Below are positions 46,825 to 58,552 of a stretch of 64,000 nt of DNA, one piece after another; the first letter of the stretch is position 1; each line of letters begins with the position of its first letter. Made by a program: the position numbers and the translations under genes. The notes under the pieces were generated by a model. That model did no database searches and was not told where the DNA came from. It saw only the letters and a program-made list of their open reading frames with translations. The DNA lies in contig QANY01008723.1 in NCBI GenBank assembly GCA_003255025.1, forward strand, positions 62,001-126,000. Direction: 5' to 3'. This DNA is from Datisca glomerata. Lineage: Eukaryota; Streptophyta; Magnoliopsida; Cucurbitales; Datiscaceae.

Positions 46825-49800
46825 AAACAAAATTACTACTGGAAGAGTTTAAGTAGTCAGATACAACTACTTGAACCCTTCGAGCAATATTTTTTTTTTA
46901 CTTTCAGAATCAAAATCATTACTTGAAAGGTTCAAGTAGTCAAATACAACTACATGAACCCTTCAAGTAATATATATATTTTTTACTTGCAGAATCAAAA
47001 TCACTACTTGAAGTGTTCAAGAAGTTAGATACAACTATTTGAACCCTTCAAGTAATATTTTTTTTACTTTCAGAATTAAAATCCCGACTTGAAATGTTCA
47101 AGTAGTCAAAAACATCTACTTGAACCCCTCAAGTAATATTTTTTTTAGTTTCAGAATTAAAATCACTACTTGAAGGGTTCAGGTAGTCAGATACAACTAC
47201 TTGAACCCTTCCATTTATATTATTTTTATACTTTCAGAATCAAAATCACTATATCAAGGGTTCAAGTAGTCAGATACAACTACTTGAATCCTTCAAGTAA
47301 TATTTTTTTATTTTCAGAATTAGAATCAATACTTGAAGGGTTCAAGTAGTCAGATACAACTACTGAAACCTTCAAGTAATATATATTTTTTACTTTCAGA
47401 ATCAAAATCACTACTTGAAATGTTCAAGAAGTCAGATACAACTATTTGAACCCTTCAAGTAATATTTTTTTTACTTTCAGAATTAAAATCCCGACTTGAA
47501 ATTTTCAAGTAGTCAAAAACATCTACTTGAACCCCTCACGTAATATTTTTTTTAGTTCCAAAATCAAAATCAGTACTTGAATGGTTCAGGTAGTCAGATA
47601 CAACTACTTGAACCCTTCCATTTATATTATTTTTTTACTTTCAGAATCAAAATCACTATATCAAGGGTTCAAGTAGTCAGATACAACTACTTGAATCCTT
47701 CAAGTAATATTTTTTTATTTTCAGAATTAGAATCAATACTTGAAGGGTTCAAGTAGTCAGATACAACTACTCAAACCTTCAAGTAATATATATTTTTTAC
47801 TTTCAGAATCAAAATCACTACTTGAAGTATTCAAAAAGTCAGATACAACTATTTGAACCCTTCAAGTAATATTTTTTTTACTTTCAGAATTAAAATCCTG
47901 ACTTGAAATGTTCAAGTAGTCAAAAACATCTACTTGAACCCCTCACATAATATTTTTTTTAGTTCCAAAATTAAAATCACTACTTGAAGGGTTCAGGTAG
48001 TCAGATACAACTACTTGAACCCTTCCATTTATATTATTTTTTTACTTTCAGAATCAAAATCACTATATCAAGGGTTCAAGTAGTCAGATACAACTACTTG
48101 AATCCTTCAAGTAATATTTTTTTATTTTCAGAATTAGAATCAATACTTGAAGGGTTCAAGTAGTCAGATACAACTATTGAAACCTTCAAGTAATATATAT
48201 TTTTTACTTTCAGAATCAAAATCACTACTTGAAGGGTTCAAGTAGTCATATACAACTATTTGAATCCTTCAAATAATATTTTTTTACATCCATAATCAAA
48301 ATTACTACTTGAAGGGTTTCAGTAGTCAGATACAACTACTTGAACCCTTCAAGTAATATTTTTTTAATTTGAGAATATAAATCATTACTTGAGTGGTTCA
48401 ATTGATCAAATACAACTACTTTAACCCTTCAAGTGATATATTTTTTGTTTCAAGAATCAAAATCACCCCTTGAAGGGTTCAAGTGGTTAGATACGACTAT
48501 TTGAACCCTTCAAGTAATATTGTTTTATTTCCTTAATCAAAATCACTACTTGAAAGGTTTAAGTACTCAGATACAACTACTTGAACCCTTTAAGTAATAT
48601 TTTTTTTATTTTCAGAATCAAAATCACTACTTGAAGGGTTCAAGTAGTCAGATACAACTACTTGAACCCTTCAAGTAATATTTGTTTATTTCAAGAATCA
48701 AAATCACTACTTGAAGGATTCAATTAGTCAGATACAACTACTTGGACCTTCCAAGTAATATTTTTGTTTACTTCCAGAATTAAAATCACTCATTGAAGGG
48801 TTCAAGTAGTTAGATACAACTAATTGAATTTTTCAAGTAATATATTTTTTTACTTTCAGAATCAAAATACTACTTGAAGGGTTCAAGTAGTCAGATACAA
48901 CTACTTGAACCCTTCAAGTGATTTTTTTCCTAATTTTAGAAACAACATTACTACTTGAAGAGTTCAAGTAGTCAGATATAACTACTTTACCTTCAAGCAA
49001 TAGTGTTTTTTACTTCTAGAATCAAAATTACTACTTAAAGGGTTCAAGTAGTTAGAAATAACTACTTGAACCCTTCAAGTAATATTTTTATTTTACTTTC
49101 AGAATCAAAATTACTACTTTAAGTGTTCAAGTAATCAGATACAACTATTTGAACCCTTCAAGCAATATTTTGTTTTTACTTTTGGAATCGAAATCATTAC
49201 TTGAAGGGTTCAAGTAATCAAATACAACTACTTGAACCCTTCAAGTAATATTTTTTTACTTGCATAATCAAAATAACCACTTGAAGGGTTCAAGTAATCA
49301 GATACAACTACTTGAACCCTTCAAGTAATTTTTTTACTTTTAGAATCAAAATTATCACTTAAAGAGTTCAAGTAATCAAATACATCTACTTGAAACCTTC
49401 AAGTAATATATATTTTTTACTTTCAAAATAAAAATAACTACTTGAAGGGTTCAAGTAGTCAAATACAACAACTTGAACCCTTCAAGTAATATTTTTTTTA
49501 CTTCCAGAATCAAAGTCACTACTTGAAAGGTTCAAGTAATTAGATACAACTATTTGAACCCTTCAAGTAATATTTTTTTACTTCCAGATTCAAATTCACT
49601 TCTTGAAGGGTTCAAATAGTCAGATACAATTTCTTGAAGCCTTCAAGTAATTTATATATATTTTACTTTCAGAATCAAAATCACTACTTCAAGGGTTCAA
49701 GTAGTCATATACAACTACTTGAACCCTTCAAGTAATTTCTTTTACTTCTAAAATCAAATTCACTTCTTGATGGGTTCATGTAGTCAGATACAGTTACTTG

Positions 49801-52177
49801 AACCCTTCAAGTAATTTATATTTTTTACTTTCAGAAGCTGTATCACTACTTGAAGGGTTCAAGTAGTCAGATACCACTACTTGAACAAAATCATCATAGT
49901 GACAATTTATGAACAAAGTAACTCAAAATTAACACGTCTGTCAATGTTTTACTTGGGTCAACAGTCTAAACGCAATCCCTGCTCAATGGACCTTACCAAT
50001 ATGTAACTTATTAACGTCCCACTAACTATTCTTTGATTATTCAATGAATTTACAGTATATATAGTGATTTCTTTCTTAACCTTAATAGCTACATATTGAG
50101 TTCCTTTGAGTTAGCATGGATCATGAATAATAAGGGTTATAGTAATGGTTATAATCAATTCAAATTATGACATACATGGTCTCATGAACAATTACTGTTT
50201 AAATTAAAACATGAGAACTTACTGGTGAAGGAGCTTTACAGAACTCCTGATATATTTTCAACTTTATAAGTCTTCAAGAATTATATTTGCAGAAGTAAGA
50301 TGAAGTGTAAGAGAGAGAGAAAGAGCTTAGAGAGAAGATAGAGCATATTAATGATTTTTGCTCAGCACATGAGCGTTCTGCCATTAACAAATGGTGAGGC
50401 TCGCTTTTATATTACAAAAAGTAAAATATATAGGGAAAAGAAACATAACGTGGCGTGTTTTGAATGGGTTGGAGTCGTATATCCTTATCTTCTTGTTGCT
50501 TTCAGGAGGGAGAATCTACTTTCTGTAAAGTAGATTTGTCCTTTTTTGATAATGGGATCTACTTTATAAAAAGTAGATGTGTCATTTTATGTTAGTGGAT
50601 TTTTCGACTCTCTTGTTGTTTGTCATTGCTCGTGGTGGGAGACAACATTAGATTATCTTTTATCCCTTCTTGTCTTCTTCCATTTTTTCTGAGATTAGTG
50701 TGGTGAGTGAATCCCAGAATTCTTCAATGGTAGAATACTAAATGCATTGTCATCAGATCCTATTTGGCTTCTGATTGATTTATAGATATATCTTCAGGAA
50801 CAAAAACATGGAGAAACTGTTCCTTGATGTGATCCATAGTTTTACAAGTAATTATTTTTCGGATATATTATGAAATTTCTATTTTAACTCGATTTGAGTA
50901 TTGATGAATGGGTTTCAAGTTGGGGCAAGTAGAGCTTTTGGGATGACATCAAAACATGCTTGGGTATGGGTTTTGATAGCCTTAATTAATTTTGATAAAT
51001 GCAGGTTCATCCCTTTGTCCCACCATTTGGTGTAAAAAACTCTTTTGAGCCTTGGAATTTTGTTCTGGTAATCACATTGTAAATCCAATTTCCAAATCCA
51101 TGGGATGTAATATGCTATCTCTTCTCTCTAAGAAAGATAAGGTGGTGTGTCCTGGATGGGATAGAATCATATATCCTTATCTTCTCTTTGCTTTTTGGAG
51201 TTGGAATCTACTTTCTGAAAAGTAGATTTTTCCTTTTTTGATCATGGGATCTACTTTATAAAAAGTAGATGTGTCATTTTTTGTAAGTGGATTGTGCGAC
51301 TCTGCTGTTTTTTATCGTTGCTGGTAGTGGGAGACAAGATTAGATTTTCTTTTTTCCCTTCTTGTCTTCTTCCATTTTTTCCGAGATTAGTGTGGTGAGT
51401 GAATCCCAAGACTCTTCAATGGTAGGGTCAGATAATTCTGGATCTTCGCTTTCTCCAGCCAGAATACTAAATGCATTGTCATCAGATCCTGTTTGGCTGC
51501 TGATTGATTTTATGGATCCAACTTACGGCTAACTTACACGCATCACTTAAGTGAGGGAGCTGACCACTACATACGCAGTTAATCTAAAGAACAAAGTAAC
51601 CCAAAATGAGCAATCATTTCTCAACGGACCTTACCGATACGTGACTTTTTAACGTCCCACTAACTATTCATTGATTGTTCCCTGAATTATACAATGATTG
51701 CTTCATCAACCTTTATAGCTACATATTGAGTGATTTTGAGTCAACATGGATCATGAATACTAAAATTTATAGTAATGGTTATAATCAATTCAAATTATGG
51801 CATACATGGTCACATGAATAATTACTATTTAAAATAAAAGAGGAGAACTTACTAGTGAAGAAGCTTTACAGAGCTCCTGATATATCTTCAACTTTATAAG
51901 TCTTCAAGAATTATATTTGCAGAAGTAAGATGAAGTGTACGAGAGAGATAGCTTAGAGAGAGATGTTTGAGAGAAGAGAGAGCATATTATTTATTTTTGC
52001 TCAGCACGTGAGCGTTCTGCCGTCAACAAAGGGTGAGGCTCCCTTTTATAGTAAAAAAAGTAAAATATACAAGGAAAAGAAACATAACGTGGCGTGTTTT
52101 GAATTGGTTGGAGTCGTATATCCTTATCTTCTCGTTGCTTTTCAGAGTGGGAATCTACTTTCTGAAAAGTAGATTTG

Positions 52178-52513
52178 TCATTTTTTGATCATGGGATCTA
52201 CTTTATACAAACTAGATGTGTCATTTTCTGTTAGTGGATTGTGCGACTCTGTTGTTGTTTGTCGTTGCTGGTAGTGGGAGACCATATTAGATTTTCCTTT
52301 TTCCTTTCTTCTCTTCTTTAATTTTTCTGAGATTAGTGTAGTGAGTAAATCCCAGAAATCTTCAATGGTAGGGTCAGATAATTCTGGATCGTGGCTTTCT
52401 CCAGCCAGAATACTAAATGCATTGCCATCAGATCCTGTTTGGCTGCTGATTGATTTTATGGATATATCTTCAGGAACAAAGACATGGAGAAACTGTTCCT
52501 TGATGTGATCCAT
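52178..52513 (-). pseudogene. Tail of the pararetrovirus last ORF (inverted copy)
   Basis: An open frame of about 111 codons with an acidic part (SDPTIEDFWDLLTT) and a lysine/arginine-rich part near the end. It sits upstream of a promoter in viral orientation. The frame before it (52520-52790, with a VFYTKWWDK-type motif) is broken. The same sequence occurs at 53054-53239 and, as traces, at about 50.6-50.8 and 51.4 kb. Function is not known to me. Confidence 0.5.
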
Positions 52514-53053
52514 AGTTTTTACATGTAATTTTTTCCAGGTAGATTAGGAAATTTCTGTTTTAACTCGATTTGGTATTGATGAAAGGGTTTCCAAATGGGG
52601 CTGATAGAGCTTTTGGGATGGCATCAAACATGCTTGGAAATGGGTTTTGATAGCCTTAATTAATTCTGGTAAATGAGGGTTCCTCCCTTTGTCCCACCAT
52701 TTAGTGTAAAAAACTCTTTTGAGCCTTGGGATTTTGTTTTGGTAATCATAGTGTAAATCCCATTTCCAAATCCATGGAATGTAATATGCTCTCTCTTCTC
52801 TCTAAGAAAGATAAGGTAGCATGTCTTGGATGGGTTGGAGTCATATATCCTTATGTTCTCGTTGCTTTTTGGAGTGGGAATCTACTTTCTGAAAAGTAGA
52901 TTTGTCCTTTTTTTATCATGGGATCTACTTTATAAAAAGTAGATGTGTCATTTTCTGTTAGTGAGTTGTGCGACTCTGCTGTTGTTTGTCGTTGTCGGTA
53001 GTGGGAGACAATATTAGATTTTCTTTTTTCCCTTCTTGTATTTTTCATTTTTT

Positions 53054-53239
53054 CTAAGATTGTGTGGTGAGTGAATCCCAGAAATCTTCAACGGTAGGGT
53101 CAGATAATTCTGGATCCTGGCTTTCTCTGGCCAGAATACTAAATGCATTGTCATCAGATCCTGTTTGGTTGCTGATTGATTTTAGGGATATAGCTTTAGG
53201 AACAAAGACACGGAGAAACTGCTCCTTGATGTGATACAT
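53054..53239 (-). pseudogene. Second copy of the last-ORF tail (inverted)
   Basis: 61 codons closely similar to the copy at 52178-52513, stopped early by a frame change in the acidic part. Upstream in the minus direction (53240-53470) the KRVFYTKWWDK motif region is readable in pieces. Confidence 0.5.
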
Positions 53240-53502
53240 AGTTTTTACAAGTAATTCTTTTTTAGGTAGATTAGGAAATTTCTGTTTTAGCTTGATTTGA
53301 GTATTGATGAAATGGTTTCCAGTTGGGGACTGCTACTTTTGGGATGGCATCAAAACAAGCTTGGGTATGGGTTTTGATAGCCTTAATTAATTTTGGTAAA
53401 TGAGGGTTCATCCATTTGTCCCACCATTTAGTGTAAAAAACTCTTTTGAGCTTGGGATTTTGTTCTAGTAATTACATCATAAATCCCATTTCCAAATCCA
53501 TC

Positions 53503-54158
53503 AGAAGATAAGGATATACGACTCCAACCCATCCAGAACACGCCACCTTATCTTTCTTTTCCCTATATATTTTACTTTTTGTAATATAAAAGGGAGTCTC
53601 ACCCTTTATTGATGGCAGAACTCTCATGTGCTGACAAAAATCAATAATATGCTCTCTCTTCTCTTAAACATCTCTCTCTAAGCTCTCTCTCTCGTACACT
53701 TCATCTTACTTCCGCAAATATAAATCTTGAAGACTTATAAAGTTGAAGATATATTAGGAGCTCTATAAAGCTCCTTCACCAGTAATTTCTTCTCTTTTAA
53801 TTTAAACAGTAATTGTTCATGAGATCATGTATGCCATAATTTGAATTGATTATAACCATTAATATAACCTTTAGTTCATGATCCATACTAAATCAAAAGC
53901 ACCAATATGTAGCTATTTAGGTTGAGGAAGAAATCACTATATATACAGTAAATTCAGGGAACAATCAATGAATAGTTAGTGGGACATTAAAAAGTCACGT
54001 ATTGGTAAGGTCCGTTGAACATGGATTGAGTGAGGACTGTTGACCCAAGTAAAACGTTGACAGACATGCTAATTATGAGTTACTTTGTTCTTTGGATTAA
54101 CTGCGTATGCAGTGGTCAGCTCCTTCACATAAGAGATGCGTGTTGGTTAGCCGTAAGT
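53503..54158 (+). promoter_or_regulatory. Pararetrovirus promoter and leader, forward copy
   Basis: TATAAAAGGG at 53585-53594 is a strong TATA box. A CTCTCTCT-rich stretch at about 53650-53700 and a leader with several short frames follow. The leader leads to the primer site, as in Caulimoviridae pregenomic RNA. Activity cannot be judged. Confidence 0.65.
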
Positions 54159-54170
54159 TGGTATCAGAGC
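54159..54170 (+). other. tRNA-Met primer-binding site
   Basis: TGGTATCAGAGC is the exact complement of the plant initiator tRNA-Met 3' end. It is used by Caulimoviridae (and by many LTR elements) to prime minus-strand DNA. It lies 71 bp before the first ORF and no LTR is next to it, which supports a pararetrovirus. Confidence 0.85.
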
Positions 54171-54240
54171 TATGAATAGTTTTGGTTATAATAGTGTTTA
54201 TATTCTCTTTAAATTATTCATACATGATCACCATACAAAC

Positions 54241-55208
54241 ATGTCTGAATTAAGTTCTCCTTCTATCACAACCATAGCTAATACAGTAGCATCAACTTCA
54301 GAAGTTACTGAACTAATAGCCTATCAAGATATTAAAGAGGCTTTGGATAAATGGACCATACCTAAAGTTAAACCATTATTTACAAAATTGGTACTTTTGA
54401 TTTCACCAGTAGAAAGATAATAAAAACTTTTGAATATGCTATTCCTTTACGGAAAAATGATGATATAATTTATCTATTACATATTCATGATTTATAGCCT
54501 TTTATGCAAAAATATAAAGATTTGCATATAGGACTTGTGCAAATTACTTTCAAGCCCTTGACTTTATTAGGTCAGAAACACCAGCCTACAATGCATTCTT
54601 CGAGATAGTAGATGCCTAAACTAGAAAGCCTCACTTATGGGAGCTGTAGAGACCAATTTATCTCAAGGACCAGTTTATTTTAATATATATCCTAACTTGA
54701 GCGTTGCTCTTTCTGACAGTAATTTAGCCAAAGTTCTTGAACTTAGAGTTCAATCGTATTGCTATGACTACCTACCAGGATCATCTCCTTTTGCCATCTT
54801 ATTCAGGATTCACCTTAATGTCCTCTCCACCTTAAATCCTTACACCCACAAGCAGAGTGAGCAAGGACATACTGTCTGTATCGATACTAATCTCTTTAAC
54901 AGCCATGTAGCTATTCCTCGCATGATACCTTGGGTTGATATTACTTTTCCTTAAACATGGAAAATCTCTAATGCCATACCGACCAGACCTATTATTAGGC
55001 AATCTATTGAATATGTCATTCGAACCCAATGAGGTAATGTTTATCTTCCTTTTCAGAAACCCTTAACTAGAAGCAATTCTAGTATAAGCAACAGAAGTAT
55101 TCCTCCTTATAAAGTTGATCTTCCTGAATCTTCTAGAAAATCTATATCTGAACTTATAGGATCTAATGGATTTGATAATTCCTTCATCCTTGAAGATTAT
55201 ATCAAATG
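54241..55208 (+). pseudogene. Pararetrovirus movement protein relic (30K superfamily)
   Basis: It begins at ATG 54241. The frame shifts near 54390 and again before 54637, then is open to 54954 (GPVYFNIYPNLSV and the following beta-strand core), and continues to about 55208 with stops at 54954 and 55030. Layout and position after the primer site fit the cell-to-cell movement protein. It is inactive. Confidence 0.7.
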
Positions 55209-56345
55209 AATCCACATATCTGAAAACGAGATACCTCATGGTGTTTATGAATCAAATGCTAACAGAAGGCCAAATAGCCCAACTGCTAGTGATATGCAAT
55301 TTAATCTTTGATGGATTTTACACCTAAAAATCTATTAAGACAAAGTCTTCATGAGAATTTTATGCAACCGAAATATCAGAATTTTAGGAATTAGTATTTC
55401 TCTAACCATAATCTTCAACAACTCTTAGATCTTAAAAACTTGTATTATTACCAGTTAGAAAAAGATCAACGACTTCAGTCTTTTCCTGAATGATACTATC
55501 AGCTTACCTTACATGTCAAACTATATGATGACCAGCAGATACATGTTCTCTCCACTATTCAAAAAAATTGGATAACCACATAAGGTCGTACTTACCATTT
55601 TACCCATCCTCCACCTTTATCCTTAGAACTTGCTCCACGAATTGAAAATCAGAAACCTCTAGTCATAAATCCTTATACTGAGGTCCTTGAGAAAGCTAGT
55701 CATCAAGAACAAGTTAGATTTAAGGATATTCTCTCTTTAACCAAACATAATAATTATACCATTTTTTTCCTTCAAACTGTAAGAACCCAGTTAACCCGTA
55801 TTGAAGACCACATTGAACAAATACAGGAAACCAAGAATCAATAAAATCCTGTTGATCAGGATAAGATTACCCTTGAACCGGTCACTATAAAACCCCCACT
55901 TGAAGTTCAGAAATTTAAATTAAAATCTACCAAGAATGAGGATGATTTTATGGAAACTCGTATTAGAAAAATAGACCTTAAGATTTTCACTCCAGAAACT
56001 TCTAGACAATTGAATATGATGAATCAGGATGATACACCCCATCATGAAGAACCCGAAGAATTCTCTATTTCCCAAATATTGGATATTTAGAAGAACTTTG
56101 ATGATACTATCAATAAACTCTCCCATTCCTATTCCAAACGACCTACTACTCGTATGGCTTTAACATGACCTACTAGATATTATTATCCTAGACCTACCCC
56201 GCAGGACCTATTGTATGAAGAATATTTCCTTCATACTCAAAGATCTTATCATGGTAAAATCATTTATGAATGGAACATAGATGAAAAAATTGAATATCAA
56301 GTTTTTGAAACTACACTAGATGATCATGTGAGAAGTCTTCCATTG
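55209..56345 (+). pseudogene. Coat-protein precursor region, N-terminal part (relic)
   Basis: A broken frame with a Lys/Glu-rich and partly coiled-coil-like section (RTQLTRIEDHIEQIQE at about 55790-55830). It ends at about 56345, where foreign DNA begins. A copy of 55500-55870 is found at 60690-61075. Assignment to the coat region is by position before the zinc knuckle. Confidence 0.5.
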
Positions 56346-57565
56346 AATTGAATGGGGTGGGAAAGACAGGTTCGGAAATGGCCGGATTAGCAGGAGGAAG
56401 GGCGGCCCCACCTTGAAACAAAGTTGTACGTACATAAAGAAAGAGGCTGGTTATGGCCTTTACTTACTTGATAGGGCTCCTTCCCATCTATCTTGACCGG
56501 GAAGAGGGGGGAGGCCCTTGCGGAAGCCCTGCCCGCCATTCTCTATTTTTAGGGATCCCTCATATTTAGGATTTCAGGCTTCCCGGACTCGTAACAGATG
56601 GCTAGGAATAAGAAGAGGGTCGGTAGTCTCTGTCGTATTCTATTGATGAAGAGGTGACCTCGTGCTCTTCAAGAAATGAAGGCAAAGAAAGATTTTTTCC
56701 ATGTTTGGTCAGTACATCAGTGAAGCGCTTCCCGTTCTCTCTTTTTCATTCACATAATTCTTTTGCTAGTTGTTGTTAGAAACATAGGAGGGAGCTCTTC
56801 CTGTATTTAGGATTTTGTATATATAGGCATCCTTATTAAGTCCAAACTACACTAGAGTTCAAACTCAAATGATTCCACATGAAAGAGTACTTTCCTCTTA
56901 CTCGTATTGCAGGCAAATCCCGTTACTAGTAGTTCTGGTTAGCCCACTTGCCCCAGCACACTCTCAACTTGTAGATGCGCCAATCCAGCCTTCCCCCATG
57001 AGAAAAACCAAGAGACCACGAACACCATCACGCATGAAAATAGCCTTTTTGAAAGCATACCCAAGGCGCGAGCATCAATCCAATCTTCACTTATAGACAT
57101 CAAGAAGAAGATCTATTAACACGCACAGCTACCTATATAACAAGTTTCCTCTGACCTCTGTCTCACGACCGCAAATAGAACCTGTAGCTTCATGCCCTGA
57201 ACTGAACTACTACTGGCTTAGCTGCCTAGCTACTAAGAACTTGGCACCCGTCCTACCAATATAGTAGAAAGATTATAAGTAGGATTCCACTCAGGGCACA
57301 CTTGTTAACTACAGTTCCCATCTGTCTTGTAAAGAACTAGAACTCGAATTGCCCGCAGTTATGAGACTAGCTCCCTTGGCCGTAGCAACTATAGTTACTC
57401 TTGCTCCTAAGCTTTCAAATCCTTACTTCAGGCGATTAAGGTAGTGTTAGCTACTTACTTGTTAGAGTAGGACAAGGCCTTTACTCTATTCCTTCCTATT
57501 TCATATCATACTTGGGAACTACTATCTCTAAGTCCGGAATAGCGGCCTTGGTTCACCTCGGTTTG
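56346..57565. other. Foreign insertion of about 1.2 kb inside the coat-protein relic
   Basis: The sequence is clearly GC-richer than its surroundings, has no poly-A/T tracts and shows no coding frame. Words such as GGAAGAGGGGGGAGGCCC and long mixed-base stretches resemble plant mitochondrial intergenic DNA, so a nuclear-mitochondrial insert is possible. It is flanked on both sides by coat-protein sequence. No target duplication was found by eye. Confidence 0.45.
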
Positions 57566-58430
57566 CAAGCAGAATGACAATAGAGATGACCAAATCCGTA
57601 GATTCCTTGTTAATGGTTTTGCACTCTTAAAGGATGGTGGAATAATTGTCTCTCAGAAAGTTAGAGAAATTAGATTTTAAACTCCTTTAAGATCAAGACT
57701 GACCCCTTGACGGGTAACCAGACCAGAAATGAAGATGCTTGATATACGCTTGCTCAGTTTATAATTCATCATTTTCTTGGACCCGGAGTTAATAATACTG
57801 ACAAACATCAAGAATTATTACAAAATCTTAGATGTACTTCCTTAACCCATTTCCGTTGGTATAAAAATATCTTCCTCATGAAAGTCATGCAGAGAAGTGA
57901 TGTTAACAGTGAACATTGGAAGGTCAAGTTCATAGATGGTCTCCCTAGTCTATTTGCAGAAAAGGTTCATAAGAAACTTAGGGATAAACATGATCAGATG
58001 GATATTCTTTTATGACCAATACACTTATGGCCATTTTGTCGCCCTTGTCCCTGAAGAAGGATTAGGTATTTGCGATGACATGAAATTACATCATATGATG
58101 AAAAATCAAAATTTTAATAACAGAAACGAATTAGGTGAATTCTGTGACCAATTTGCCTATGATACAAAGATACAATATCCTTATACTTCTCAACCGCATA
58201 GGACTTCCAAGCCCTATAAGTCTCATAAAAAATATTTTCCTAAGAAGAAATCCAAATACAAAGATTCCCCTCAGAATCTTAATAAGAATTTTTTCTCCAG
58301 AAAACATAAATCTAAAGGCACCTGTTATAAGTGTAGATTACCCGGTCACTATGCAAATAAATGTCGATCCAAATTTAAGCAGAAGCTGAATGAGCTATCC
58401 TTTGATGGGGAGACCCAGCAAGAAACTTAA
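57566..58430 (+). pseudogene. Pararetrovirus coat protein, central and C-terminal part (relic)
   Basis: After the insert the coat core is readable with frame changes (a KGWW-type segment near 57633, RWYKNIF near 57857, WKVKFIDGLP near 57917). It then runs open from 57936 to 58430. It contains the zinc knuckle C-x2-C-x4-H-x4-C at about 58323-58363 and a strongly basic stretch before it, both usual for Caulimoviridae coat proteins. Confidence 0.75.
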
Positions 58431-58552
58431 ATTGTCTCTCTGAAGGAACTTCTACAGAAGATAGTACAAATGATGATTTTACTCAAATTTATGAATCTGA
58501 CTCTGACTCCTCTGCTACTTCTAAACAACATTGTTGCTATAAGTCATGCAAC

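Larger units (their letters stand above)
44916..49886. repeat. Hierarchical palindromic minisatellite, roughly 55 units of about 80 bp
   Basis: Consensus unit: palindrome 1 (CTACTTGAA, loop GGG, TTCAAGTAG), spacer TCAGATACAA, palindrome 2 (CTACTTGAA, loop CCC, TTCAAGTAA), then ATATTTTTTTTACTTTCAG and AATCAAAATCA. Palindrome 2 is the reverse complement of palindrome 1. One unit can therefore form two 9-bp hairpins with 3-nt loops or one 21-bp hairpin with a 10-nt loop. Regular units run from about 45540 to 49886. Between 44916 and 45540 the palindrome occurs with unrelated spacers. Variation looks concentrated in loops and T-tracts. A higher-order repeat of about 406 bp occurs at 47.0-48.2 kb. 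There is no protein-coding potential. I know no named family with this design. Confidence 0.9.
49905..53500 (-). mobile_element. Inverted copies of pararetrovirus promoter/leader and last-ORF tail
   Basis: Read on the minus strand, this region repeats the sequence of 53503-54120 (same promoter, leader and poly-pyrimidine stretch) at least twice: 49905 to about 51115 and about 51525 to 52790. Shorter partial copies lie at about 51116-51528 and 52790-53500. Each full copy carries, in minus order, last-ORF tail, TATA region (near 52041 and 50404) and leader. The set stands head-to-head with the forward copy. Confidence 0.8.

Noticed and set aside
44916..49886. CRISPR array
   Set aside because: Regular palindromic repeats with spacers suggest it at first sight, but the spacers are not unique: they are the same sequence in every unit. 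This is also plant nuclear DNA with no cas genes.
56869..57096. 75-codon open frame in the insertion
   Set aside because: Short, no start context, no recognised domain; expected by chance in GC-richer DNA.
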